From positions 1-7,661 of the forward strand of contig JALORM010000163.1 in assembly GCA_025458985.1 (NCBI GenBank): a stretch of DNA of 7,661 nt. Direction: 5' to 3'. The stretch is from Paracoccaceae bacterium (lineage in GTDB: Bacteria > Pseudomonadota > Alphaproteobacteria > Rhodobacterales > Rhodobacteraceae). The position numbers and the translations under genes are program-made. Below the pieces are notes generated by a model. That model did not search any database, was not told the DNA's origin, and saw only the letters and a program-made list of their open reading frames with translations. Every line of letters begins with the position of its first letter. Within the stretch, counting starts at the first letter, position 1. This document shows, piece by piece, positions 1 through 4,590 of the stretch.

Positions 1-1007
1 CCGGGCAGGACAAAGCAGACGGGCGGGACGAGGCGCCGAAGTCCGACGGGCCTGATCCCGTCGATGCGTTCCTGGCGGCGATCGCCGCGAAGGCTGGCCT
101 TGCCGGTGCGGCGGAAGTGCAGGGGGCGGATGCCGTCCCGGACGCTGAACCGGGCGATGCGGCTGCCCCCAAGGCCGCGGCAGCGCCCGGCGAGGGCGAC
201 GACGACACCATGGACTTCCGCTCGGCGGTCGCCGCGCTGATGGCGATCCGCGGGCCGGCTGCGGGCTCCGCAGATGGCGACGCGCCGGCGGGCGGGGAAC
301 CGGAAGACGGCGCCCTTGTCGCGGGCGAGACTCCGGATCGTCCCGTCGAAGTGGCCGATCCGGTGACTGTTCTGGACACGGTCGCGGATTCAGGATCGGA
401 CGCGGGTCCCGATCGGCCGGCAATCGAGCTGACGTCCGAGCTTGACGGGACCTTGGCCGATGCAGGGGATGTGCCCGAGGGGGCGCCGCGCACCGATGTA
501 GCCCTTGCGGACGAGACCGACCCGGCGATCGAAGAGGGCCCGGTTCCCGGGGACGCGGCAGAGGAGGCAGGAGCCGAGACTGGCGCCGGGGAAACCCGTT
601 CGGACCCGGCCGCGGCGGACGCAGACCTGGCCGCTTCCGACCGGCCGGAGCAGGCGGCCGTGATCGAGGCAGGGGACGGGCCGGAGGCGCCCGTGGCTGC
701 GCTTGCGGATGGGGCAGATGCCGAGGCCGAGTTCCTGCGCGGCGAAGCCGCAGCGGACAGGGCCGACGAGCCTGCGGCAGAGGAGCCGATGCACGAGGCG
801 CCGGACGGAGACGCCGACCTCCGGCCTCTCGACACAGTTTCCGGGCGGTTCTCGGAACTGGCCGCAGCTGCGGCGGCGGGGCGGCTTGCCGCGCGCGCCA
901 AGGTGGACCGTCGCGCCGGCCCGTCGTTCGGTGCCCTCCTTGCAGCCCGGCGGGCGGAACTGAAGGCACACCCCCACGGCAAGGCGGCGCCGCCGCAGGA
1001 CGAGTGA
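1..1007 (+). CDS. acidic, low-complexity hypothetical protein (5' partial)
   Basis: The reading frame is open from the left window edge (first full codon at base 3) to a TGA at 1005-1007, so the visible 334 codons are the C-terminal part of a longer protein. A GTG at 117 is an internal in-frame codon and need not be the start. I do not recognise a family. The protein is dominated by Ala, Asp, Glu, Gly and Pro and is strongly acidic, which suggests a largely disordered chain. Short Ala-rich, probably helical segments interrupt it: one near the left edge (DAFLAAIAAKAG), one around base 210 (DFRSAVAALMAIRG), and two near the end (RFSELAAAAAAGRLAARAK and SFGALLAARRAELKA). The last 50 or so residues turn basic. 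No signal peptide, membrane segment or catalytic motif is visible. Third codon positions are mostly G or C, which supports this strand as coding. It ends 76 bp before secE on the same strand, and its function is unknown. Confidence 0.7.
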   Translation, partial: GQDKADGRDEAPKSDGPDPVDAFLAAIAAKAGLAGAAEVQGADAVPDAEPGDAAAPKAAAAPGEGDDDTMDFRSAVAALMAIRGPAAGSADGDAPAGGEPEDGALVAGETPDRPVEVADPVTVLDTVADSGSDAGPDRPAIELTSELDGTLADAGDVPEGAPRTDVALADETDPAIEEGPVPGDAAEEAGAETGAGETRSDPAAADADLAASDRPEQAAVIEAGDGPEAPVAALADGADAEAEFLRGEAAADRADEPAAEEPMHEAPDGDADLRPLDTVSGRFSELAAAAAAGRLAARAKVDRRAGPSFGALLAARRAELKAHPHGKAAPPQDE

Positions 1008-1023
1008 CCCGCCCGCTCCGGGC

Positions 1024-1052
1024 TTGAATCCGGCGCGCCGGGGGCGTATCTC
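1024..1052 (+). promoter_or_regulatory. candidate sigma70-type promoter for secE
   Basis: A TTGAAT box (1024-1029, preceded by C to give the CTTGA form common in Rhodobacteraceae promoters) lies exactly 17 bp from a TATCTC box (1047-1052). Transcription would start near 1059, about 25 nt before the secE ATG. The bases just after the -10 box are all G/C (1053-1058), as in stringently controlled promoters of ribosomal genes. The spacer contains a perfect 12-bp palindrome, CCGGCGCGCCGG (1030-1041), centred between the boxes. A small inverted repeat, GCCCG-CTC-CGGGC (1011-1023), sits immediately upstream. The box match and spacing are seen in the sequence. Promoter activity is inferred. Confidence 0.5.
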
Positions 1053-1083
1053 GCGCCCTGCGACCGGCGGCAAGGACCACAGC

Positions 1084-1281
1084 ATGGCCAAGACCAATCC
1101 CTTCCAGTTCCTTCAGCAGACCCGGGCCGAAGTGGCCAAGGTGGTCTGGCCGTCGCGCCGCGAGGTCGGGCTGACCACGGCCATGGTCGCGGTGATGGCG
1201 ACGCTGACGGCGATCTTCTTCTTCCTCGTCGACCTCACCATCCGCACCGGGCTTCAGGCGGTGCTCAACTACTTCGGCTAG
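1084..1281 (+). CDS. secE: preprotein translocase subunit SecE
   Basis: SecE is the essential small subunit of the SecYEG channel. It clamps SecY in the inner membrane for protein export and membrane insertion. The 65-residue product is the short single-span form usual in alphaproteobacteria, unlike the three-span 127-residue E. coli protein. Residues 1-30 carry the conserved amphipathic surface helix and hinge, with the family signature EVAKVVWPSRREV at 16-28. One hydrophobic membrane segment follows at about 31-52 (rich in Ala, Val, Phe and Leu), then a short periplasmic tail. The ATG at 1084 is chosen because AAGGA (1072-1076) lies 7 nt upstream and the product begins with a typical MAKTNP. 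An in-frame TTG at 1024 would add a poor Arg/Gly-rich extension overlapping the promoter candidate. It is the first confident gene of the cluster, 184 bp before nusG. Confidence 0.96.
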   Translation: MAKTNPFQFLQQTRAEVAKVVWPSRREVGLTTAMVAVMATLTAIFFFLVDLTIRTGLQAVLNYFG

Positions 1282-1427
1282 GTCGGCCGCAAGGGGAATT
1301 CCGCGTCGCCGCCCTTGATCTCGGGGTCGGCGGGCGGTAAGGCGGGCGGCGTTTCCACAGACCGGCGTGCAATGATTCGAATTGCGCGCCGTTGTTTGTT
1401 CGGCAAACGCCAGAAATTCAGGACGGT

Positions 1428-1443
1428 CCGGCGCTGGCGCCGG
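1428..1443 (+). promoter_or_regulatory. perfect inverted repeat just upstream of nusG
   Basis: CCGGCGC-TG-GCGCCGG is a perfect 7-bp inverted repeat that ends 22 nt before the nusG ATG. As RNA it would form a short GC hairpin (6 bp with a 4-nt loop is sterically more realistic) next to the ribosome-binding region. A weaker repeat, GTTTG-TTCGG-CAAAC, sits at 1394-1408 in an unusually AT-rich patch. No U-run follows either one, so neither is a standard terminator. The rest of the 184-bp secE-nusG gap shows no convincing promoter. CTTGAT at 1314-1319 has only a poor partner downstream. A regulatory role is an inference. Confidence 0.35.
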
Positions 1444-1465
1444 AGGGCGCAAGGGCAGGCAGGCG

Positions 1466-1999
1466 ATGGCGAAGCGGTGGTATTCGGTGAGCGTCCTCTC
1501 GAACTTCGAGAAGCGCGTCGCCGAACAGATCAGGCATGCCGTGGCCGACAAGGGGCTCGAGGACGAGATCGAGGAAGTCCTCGTCCCGACCGAGGAAGTG
1601 CTGGAGATCCGCCGCGGCAAGAAGGTCACGACCGAACGCCGCTTCATGCCGGGCTACGTCCTGGTGCGGATGGAGATGAACGACCGGACCTATCACCTGA
1701 TCAACTCGATCAACCGGGTAACCGGGTTCCTCGGGCCGCAGGGCAAGCCGATGCCGATGCGCGACGCCGAGGTGAACCAGATCCTCAACCGCGTCGAGGA
1801 GGGGGAGGTCGCGCCGCGCAGCCTCATCACCTACGTGGTGGGCGAGACGGTTCAGGTGACCGACGGCCCGTTCGAAGGCTTCTCGGGCATGGTCGAGGAT
1901 GTGGACGACGATGCGCAGCGCCTGAAGGTCAGCGTGTCGATCTTCGGCCGGGCGACCCCGGTCGAACTGGAATTCGCGCAGGTCTCGAAGGGGGCCTGA
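1466..1999 (+). CDS. nusG: transcription termination/antitermination factor NusG
   Basis: NusG binds the RNA polymerase clamp, suppresses pausing, and links polymerase to Rho or to ribosomal protein S10. The product has 177 residues, close to E. coli NusG (181). The NGN domain covers about residues 4-113, beginning KRWYSVSVLSNFEKRV and including the conserved RRFMPGYVLV core at 58-67 that contacts polymerase. After a linker of about 10 residues, the KOW domain (about 124-175) contains the VTDGPFEGFSG loop at 131-141 and the near-invariant SIFGRATPVEL at 158-168. The Phe of SIFG lies in the loop that binds S10 and Rho in E. coli NusG. The ATG at 1466 gives the standard MAKRWY start. Its ribosome-binding site is weak: only GGCAGG-type runs between 1452 and 1463. 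The in-frame TTG at 1382 would add 28 unconserved residues. Confidence 0.97.
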   Translation: MAKRWYSVSVLSNFEKRVAEQIRHAVADKGLEDEIEEVLVPTEEVLEIRRGKKVTTERRFMPGYVLVRMEMNDRTYHLINSINRVTGFLGPQGKPMPMRDAEVNQILNRVEEGEVAPRSLITYVVGETVQVTDGPFEGFSGMVEDVDDDAQRLKVSVSIFGRATPVELEFAQVSKGA

Positions 2000-2048
2000 C
2001 GATCGCGTGGGAGGCCGTCCCGGGCAGTCGGGGGCCGGACCACTAAAC

Positions 2049-2064
2049 GCATCCTGCCGGATGC
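2049..2064 (+). promoter_or_regulatory. small hairpin upstream of rplK
   Basis: GCATCC-TGCC-GGATGC forms a perfect 6-bp stem with a 4-nt loop in the 86-bp nusG-rplK gap. It ends 7 nt before the strong Shine-Dalgarno GAAGGAG (2072-2078) of rplK. In E. coli, L1 represses the rplKA mRNA through a structure at this position. I cannot show that this short hairpin has the asymmetric internal loop of an L1 site, so the link is tentative. No terminator or promoter is evident in the gap. Confidence 0.35.
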
Positions 2065-2085
2065 CGTGACAGAAGGAGAGGCCGC

Positions 2086-2538
2086 ATGGCCAAGAAAGTG
2101 GTTGGGCAGCTCAAGCTGCAGGTGAAGGCGGGGCAGGCCAACCCCTCGCCGCCCGTGGGCCCGGCGCTGGGCCAGCGGGGCATCAACATCATGGAATTCT
2201 GCAAGGCCTTCAACGCGAAGACGCAGGAGATGGAGCCGGGCTCGCCGGTCCCGACCGTCATCACCTACTACGCCGACAAGTCCTTCACCTTCGAGACCAA
2301 GACCCCCCCGGCGTCGTTCTACCTCAAGAAGGCGGCGGGCCTGAAGCCGGTGGGCAAGCGCAACCGGCCGAAGGGCTCGGAGAAGCCTGGCCGCGTCGTG
2401 GCCGGCACAGTGACCGTGGCTCAGGTGCGCGAGATTGCCGAGGCCAAGATGAAGGACCTCAGCGCGAACGACGTGGAAGCGGCGATGCAGATCATCCTGG
2501 GATCCGCCCGGTCGATCGGCATCGAGGTCAAGGGGTAA
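2086..2538 (+). CDS. rplK: 50S ribosomal protein L11
   Basis: L11 binds the GTPase-associated region of 23S rRNA at the base of the L7/L12 stalk. It takes part in elongation factor action and in activating RelA. The product has 150 residues against 142 in E. coli. The N-terminal domain (1-70) contains the proline-rich PSPPVGPALGQRG at 20-32, part of the thiostrepton-sensitive switch, and EFCKAFNAKT at 37-46. Ala2, Lys4 and Lys40, which correspond to the residues trimethylated by PrmA in E. coli, are all present. The C-terminal rRNA-binding domain runs from about 75 to 150 and ends GSARSIGIEVKG. The extra length lies in a basic loop around residues 93-111 (VGKRNRPKGSEKPG). The start at 2086 has an excellent GAAGGAG at 7 nt. 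rplA begins 5 bp after the stop, so the two are surely co-transcribed and probably translationally coupled. Confidence 0.98.
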   Translation: MAKKVVGQLKLQVKAGQANPSPPVGPALGQRGINIMEFCKAFNAKTQEMEPGSPVPTVITYYADKSFTFETKTPPASFYLKKAAGLKPVGKRNRPKGSEKPGRVVAGTVTVAQVREIAEAKMKDLSANDVEAAMQIILGSARSIGIEVKG

Positions 2539-2543
2539 GCGCC

Positions 2544-3245
2544 ATGAGCAAGATCGGAAAACGGGCGCAGGCCGCACGGGCCGCCTTCGAGGGCAAGTCG
2601 AACCTGAGCGTCGAGGAGGCCCTGGCGCTGGTCAAGGCCAACGCCAAGGCGAAGTTTGACGAGACCGTCGAGGTCGCGCTGAACCTCGGCGTCGATCCGC
2701 GCCACGCCGACCAGATGGTGCGCGGCGTCTGCGCGCTGCCGAACGGCACCGGCAAGACGGTGCGCGTGGCGGTGTTCGCGCGCGGCGCCAAGGCCGACGA
2801 GGCGAAGGCCGCGGGTGCCGACATCGTCGGCGCCGAGGACCTGGTCGAGACGATCCAGGGCGGCAAGATCGACTTCGACCGCTGCATCGCGACGCCCGAC
2901 CTGATGCCGCTTGTCGGGCGTCTGGGCAAGGTGCTCGGCCCCCGCAACCTGATGCCGAACCCCAAGGTCGGCACGGTGACGATGGATGTCGGCCAGGCGG
3001 TCAAGGCCGCCAAGGGCGGCGAGGTCCAGTTCAAGGTCGAGAAGGCCGGGATCATCCAGTCGGGCATCGGCAAGGTGTCGTTCGACGACGCGAAGCTCGC
3101 GCAGAACCTGCGCGCCTTCGTCGAGGCGGTGAACAAGGCCAAGCCCTCGGGCGCCAAGGGCACCTACCTCAAGAAGGTGTCGGTCTCGTCCACGATGGGC
3201 CCGGGCGTCAGCGTCGATCTGGCCTCGGCGACGAGCCAGGGCTGA
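2544..3245 (+). CDS. rplA: 50S ribosomal protein L1
   Basis: L1 forms the mobile stalk beside the E site and helps release deacylated tRNA. In many bacteria it also represses its own rplKA mRNA. The 233-residue product matches the family length (E. coli 234). Domain I is made of the N- and C-terminal parts, with domain II inserted in the middle (about 67-160). The family signature LMPNPKVGTVT lies near residues 136-146, preceded by GKVLGPRN. Near the C-terminus, SSTMGPG carries the Thr-Met pair known to contact 23S rRNA and the repressed mRNA in L1 structures. ATG 2544 is preceded by AAGGGG (2530-2535), which overlaps the end of rplK, at 8 nt spacing. This fits coupled translation from rplK. 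The gene ends at the left border of the structured 313-bp rplA-rplJ spacer. Confidence 0.98.
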   Translation: MSKIGKRAQAARAAFEGKSNLSVEEALALVKANAKAKFDETVEVALNLGVDPRHADQMVRGVCALPNGTGKTVRVAVFARGAKADEAKAAGADIVGAEDLVETIQGGKIDFDRCIATPDLMPLVGRLGKVLGPRNLMPNPKVGTVTMDVGQAVKAAKGGEVQFKVEKAGIIQSGIGKVSFDDAKLAQNLRAFVEAVNKAKPSGAKGTYLKKVSVSSTMGPGVSVDLASATSQG

Positions 3246-3251
3246 AGCGCC

Positions 3252-3300
3252 GGCGGGCGGTCGCCCGCCTGTAGAAATGGTGGCGGGCGGTTGCCCGCCA
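3252..3300 (+). repeat. twin near-identical hairpins after rplA
   Basis: An 18-bp unit, GGCGGGCGGTYGCCCGCC, occurs at 3252-3269 (Y = C) and again at 3282-3299 (Y = T), 30 bp apart start to start. Each copy is itself an inverted repeat: the first can pair 8 bp (3252-3259 with 3262-3269), and the second pairs 3281-3288 with 3293-3300 around a GGTT loop. The single difference falls in the loop, so both stems are intact. The first copy starts 6 bp after the rplA stop codon. The tail of each copy lacks a U-run. They could protect the rplKA mRNA 3' end, pause polymerase, or form a regulatory pair. Confidence 0.7.
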
Positions 3301-3308
3301 GAAGGAAT

Positions 3309-3334
3309 TCCGCCGGGCCTTCGGGCGTGGCGGA
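3309..3334 (+). promoter_or_regulatory. UUCG-tetraloop hairpin in the rplJ leader
   Basis: TCCGCC (3309-3314) pairs with GGCGGA (3329-3334). Inside, after a 2x2 internal loop, GCC (3317-3319) pairs with GGC (3324-3326) around a TTCG loop closed by C-G, the exceptionally stable cUUCGg tetraloop. The structure lies only 9 bp after the twin hairpins. It is not followed by a U-run, so it is read as an RNA structural element rather than an intrinsic terminator. Its function is unknown. Confidence 0.5.
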
Positions 3335-3490
3335 TGGCGGGGCGGCCCGCGAGGGTCGCCGCGTCCTGTCCGAGACGGAGGGTGCCTTTCGGGGCTTAAT
3401 TTCCTTCCCGAGACGGGAGAACGAGAAGGATTTACCGAGGCTTGCCTCGGGCGATCTGGCCCTCGGGACCCCGTGCAGACGGACCCGAAC

Positions 3491-3541
3491 GCTCCGGCCG
3501 CCAGGCCGGGGCAGACATGAGCCGGAGGGGGAAACCCTTCC
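3491..3541 (+). promoter_or_regulatory. start-proximal double hairpin, candidate L10-L12 binding region
   Basis: Two stems lie just before rplJ. The first pairs 3491-3499 with 3504-3512 (9 bp including one G-U) around GCCA. The second pairs 3524-3530 with 3535-3541 (7 bp including one G-U) around a GAAA tetraloop of the GNRA class. The second ends 6 nt before the GGAG Shine-Dalgarno (3548-3551). The linker between them begins with CAGACA (3512-3517) and is followed by GCCGGA. From memory, this faintly resembles the CAGACA-GCCAGGA of the L10-binding region of E. coli 23S rRNA. The stems are read directly. The L10 role is inferred from position. Confidence 0.45.
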
Positions 3542-3558
3542 ATACTTGGAGCGAAACT

Positions 3559-4074
3559 GTGGATAGAGCCCAGAAAGAGAAAGTGGTCGACGAGCTCGGC
3601 CAGATCTTCGAAAGCTCTGGCGTGGTCGTGGTTGCACGCTACGCGGGTCTCACGGTTGCCGAGATGCAGGACCTCCGCGCGCGCATGCGCGAAGCGGGCG
3701 GTTCCGTGCGCGTTGCCAAGAACAGGCTCGCCAAGATCGCCCTCGAGGGCAAGCCCGGTCAGGCCATGACCGAGCTTCTCAAGGGCATGACCGTTCTCGC
3801 CTATTCCGAAGATCCCGTGGCGGCAGCCCGGGTCGCGGTGAAGTTCGCCAAGGACAACTCGAAGTACGAGATCCTCGGCGGCGCCATGGGCGAGACGTTC
3901 CTGGACCCGAACGGGGTCAAGGCGGTCTCCGACCTGCCGTCGCGCGAAGAGCTTATCGCTCAGGTCGTGTCGTGCATCGGGGCACCGGCTTCGAACCTGG
4001 CCGGGGCCATTGGCGCACCTGCTTCGAACATCGCGGGCATCCTCTCCACCCTGGAGGAGCGGGCTGCCGCTTGA
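3559..4074 (+). CDS. rplJ: 50S ribosomal protein L10
   Basis: L10 anchors the L7/L12 dimers to 23S rRNA at the base of the stalk and is the usual autogenous repressor of rplJL. The product has 171 residues, typical for the family. The N-terminal rRNA-binding domain (about 1-130) includes VVVARYAGLTVAEMQDLR at 23-40 and RVAKNRLAKIAL at 51-62. The C-terminal helix that holds L12 dimers carries an 11-residue tandem repeat, IGAPASNLAGA (140-150) and IGAPASNIAGI (151-161), before STLEERAAA. A GTG start at 3559 is chosen because it gives the Rhodobacteraceae-like start (M)DRAQKEKVV and has GGAG (3548-3551) 7 nt upstream. In-frame ATGs further upstream (3442 and 3517) lie inside the structured leader, and the peptide they would add does not look like L10. 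rplL follows after 70 bp. Confidence 0.96.
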   Translation: MDRAQKEKVVDELGQIFESSGVVVVARYAGLTVAEMQDLRARMREAGGSVRVAKNRLAKIALEGKPGQAMTELLKGMTVLAYSEDPVAAARVAVKFAKDNSKYEILGGAMGETFLDPNGVKAVSDLPSREELIAQVVSCIGAPASNLAGAIGAPASNIAGILSTLEERAAA

Positions 4075-4098
4075 GCAACTTGGTGAGCCCCGCGGCGC

Positions 4099-4127
4099 TT
4101 GAACCGCCCGCGTTGGGACACATCTTA
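4099..4127 (+). promoter_or_regulatory. weak candidate internal promoter before rplL
   Basis: In the 70-bp rplJ-rplL gap, CTTGAAC (TTGAAC at 4099-4104) is followed at 16-17 bp by CATCTTA (4121-4127), which resembles the TATCTT-type -10 of alphaproteobacterial promoters. A promoter here could help raise L7/L12 over L10. The CTTGAA box also matches the one before secE. The -10 match is poor, and the region may instead be a small RNA structure (GCGG at 4092-4095 can pair with CCGC at 4104-4107). Confidence 0.25.
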
Positions 4128-4144
4128 GAGAACGGATGAGAGAA

Positions 4145-4522
4145 ATGGCTGATCTGAAGAAACTTGCCGAACAGATCGTGGGTCTTACCCTTCTGGAAGC
4201 CCAGGAACTGAAGCAGATCCTCAAGGACGAGTACGGCATCGAGCCCGCCGCCGGCGGCGCGGTGATGATGGCCGCCGCCCCCGGCGCCGCCCCGGCGGAA
4301 GCCGCCGAGGAAAAGACCGAGTTCGACGTCGTTCTGAAGAACGCCGGCCCGAACAAGATCAACGTGATCAAGGAAGTCCGCGCCATCACCGGCCTTGGCC
4401 TGAAGGAAGCCAAGGACCTCGTGGAAGCGGGCGGCAAGGTCAAGGAAGGCGTCAACAAGGCCGAGGCCGAGGACATCAAGAAGAAGCTGGCCGATGCCGG
4501 CGCCGAGGTGGACCTGGCCTGA
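4145..4522 (+). CDS. rplL: 50S ribosomal protein L7/L12
   Basis: L7/L12 is the multicopy stalk protein that recruits EF-Tu, EF-G and other translational GTPases. The product has 125 residues with the standard layout. An N-terminal dimerisation and L10-binding domain covers 1-33 (MADLKKLAEQIVGLTLLEAQ). A flexible Ala/Gly/Pro-rich hinge covers about 34-57, and the C-terminal factor-binding domain covers 58-125. That last domain contains KINVIKEVRAITGLGLKEAK (71-90), the helix-loop-helix that contacts the GTPases, including the conserved Lys and Arg. ATG 4145 gives the usual MADLKK start. A second in-frame ATG at 4136 (MRE added) cannot be excluded. The Shine-Dalgarno is poor for both: AGAGAACGG (4127-4135) and GAGAG (4138-4142). 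The stop is followed at once by the hairpin-rich spacer before rpoB. Confidence 0.96.
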   Translation: MADLKKLAEQIVGLTLLEAQELKQILKDEYGIEPAAGGAVMMAAAPGAAPAEAAEEKTEFDVVLKNAGPNKINVIKEVRAITGLGLKEAKDLVEAGGKVKEGVNKAEAEDIKKKLADAGAEVDLA

Positions 4523-4528
4523 GGGCAT

Positions 4529-4544
4529 CGGGGCCTCGGCCCCG
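4529..4544 (+). promoter_or_regulatory. hairpin 1 of the rplL-rpoB spacer
   Basis: CGGGGC-CTCG-GCCCCG pairs 6 bp (4529-4534 with 4539-4544) starting 6 nt after the rplL stop. It is the first of a string of stems in the 244-bp spacer. No U-run follows. It may mark the 3' border of rplL mRNA or slow polymerase there. Confidence 0.5.
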
Positions 4545-4556
4545 CCAAGGATCGAA

Positions 4557-4585
4557 GGCTGGAGGCGGCAAATCCGCCTCCGGCC
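4557..4585 (+). promoter_or_regulatory. hairpin 2 of the rplL-rpoB spacer
   Basis: Bases 4557-4568 pair with 4574-4585 (12 bp including one G-U) around a CAAAT loop. The core is GGAGGCGG-CAAAT-CCGCCTCC. The following bases (GAACCTGTCTTG) hold some T but no proper run, so this is at most a weak attenuator. It may equally be an RNA-processing or stability element. Confidence 0.6.
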
Positions 4586-4590
4586 GAACC

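Larger units (their letters stand above)
3246..3558 (+). promoter_or_regulatory. long structured rplA-rplJ spacer / rplJL leader
   Basis: This 313-bp stretch holds no convincing gene. It contains a succession of strong inverted repeats: twin hairpins (3252-3269 and 3281-3300), a UUCG-capped hairpin (3309-3334), CCGAGG-CTTG-CCTCGG (3435-3450), a 9-bp stem with a GCCA loop (3491-3512), and a GAAA-capped stem (3524-3541). A motif CCGAGACGG appears twice (3370-3378 and 3408-3416), each copy able to form a tiny hairpin. The only AT-rich patch is 3395-3406. In other bacteria the untranslated leader here binds L10-(L12)n, which represses translation of rplJL. Position, length and structure all fit such a leader. 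I cannot assign the exact L10 site, and no U-run terminator or strong promoter is seen. Confidence 0.6.

Noticed and set aside
1008..1083. tRNA-Trp gene expected before secE in many bacteria
   Set aside because: No tRNA arms, TTC-type T-loop or CCA anticodon-loop pattern can be found in the acidic gene-secE gap. Such a gene, if present, is outside the window.
390..1097. 235-codon - strand frame opposite the acidic gene
   Set aside because: The predicted protein is Arg/Cys/Gly-rich without domains. Codon third-position bias favours the + strand frame, which also runs in from the window edge.
1314..1343. Promoter for nusG (CTTGAT with TAAGGC at 17-bp spacing)
   Set aside because: The -10 partner matches poorly and it lies more than 120 bp from nusG. 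It is not supportable on sequence alone.
1315..2046. 243-codon + strand frame overlapping nusG in another frame
   Set aside because: It covers nusG almost completely in a shifted frame and has Arg/Gly-rich shadow composition.
3252..3300. CRISPR-like repeat
   Set aside because: There are only two copies, with a 12-bp separation and no spacer-like unique segments. It is a hairpin duplication, not an array.
3442..3558. Upstream in-frame starts for rplJ (ATG 3442 and 3517)
   Set aside because: The extra residues do not resemble L10, the sequence is taken up by hairpins, and GTG 3559 has a good GGAG at 7 nt and the expected N-terminus.
3291..3566. 91-codon + strand frame in the rplA-rplJ spacer
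   Set aside because: It has a TTG start inside a hairpin with no ribosome-binding site, Arg-rich low-information sequence, and overlaps the rplJ start. The spacer is better explained as structured leader RNA.
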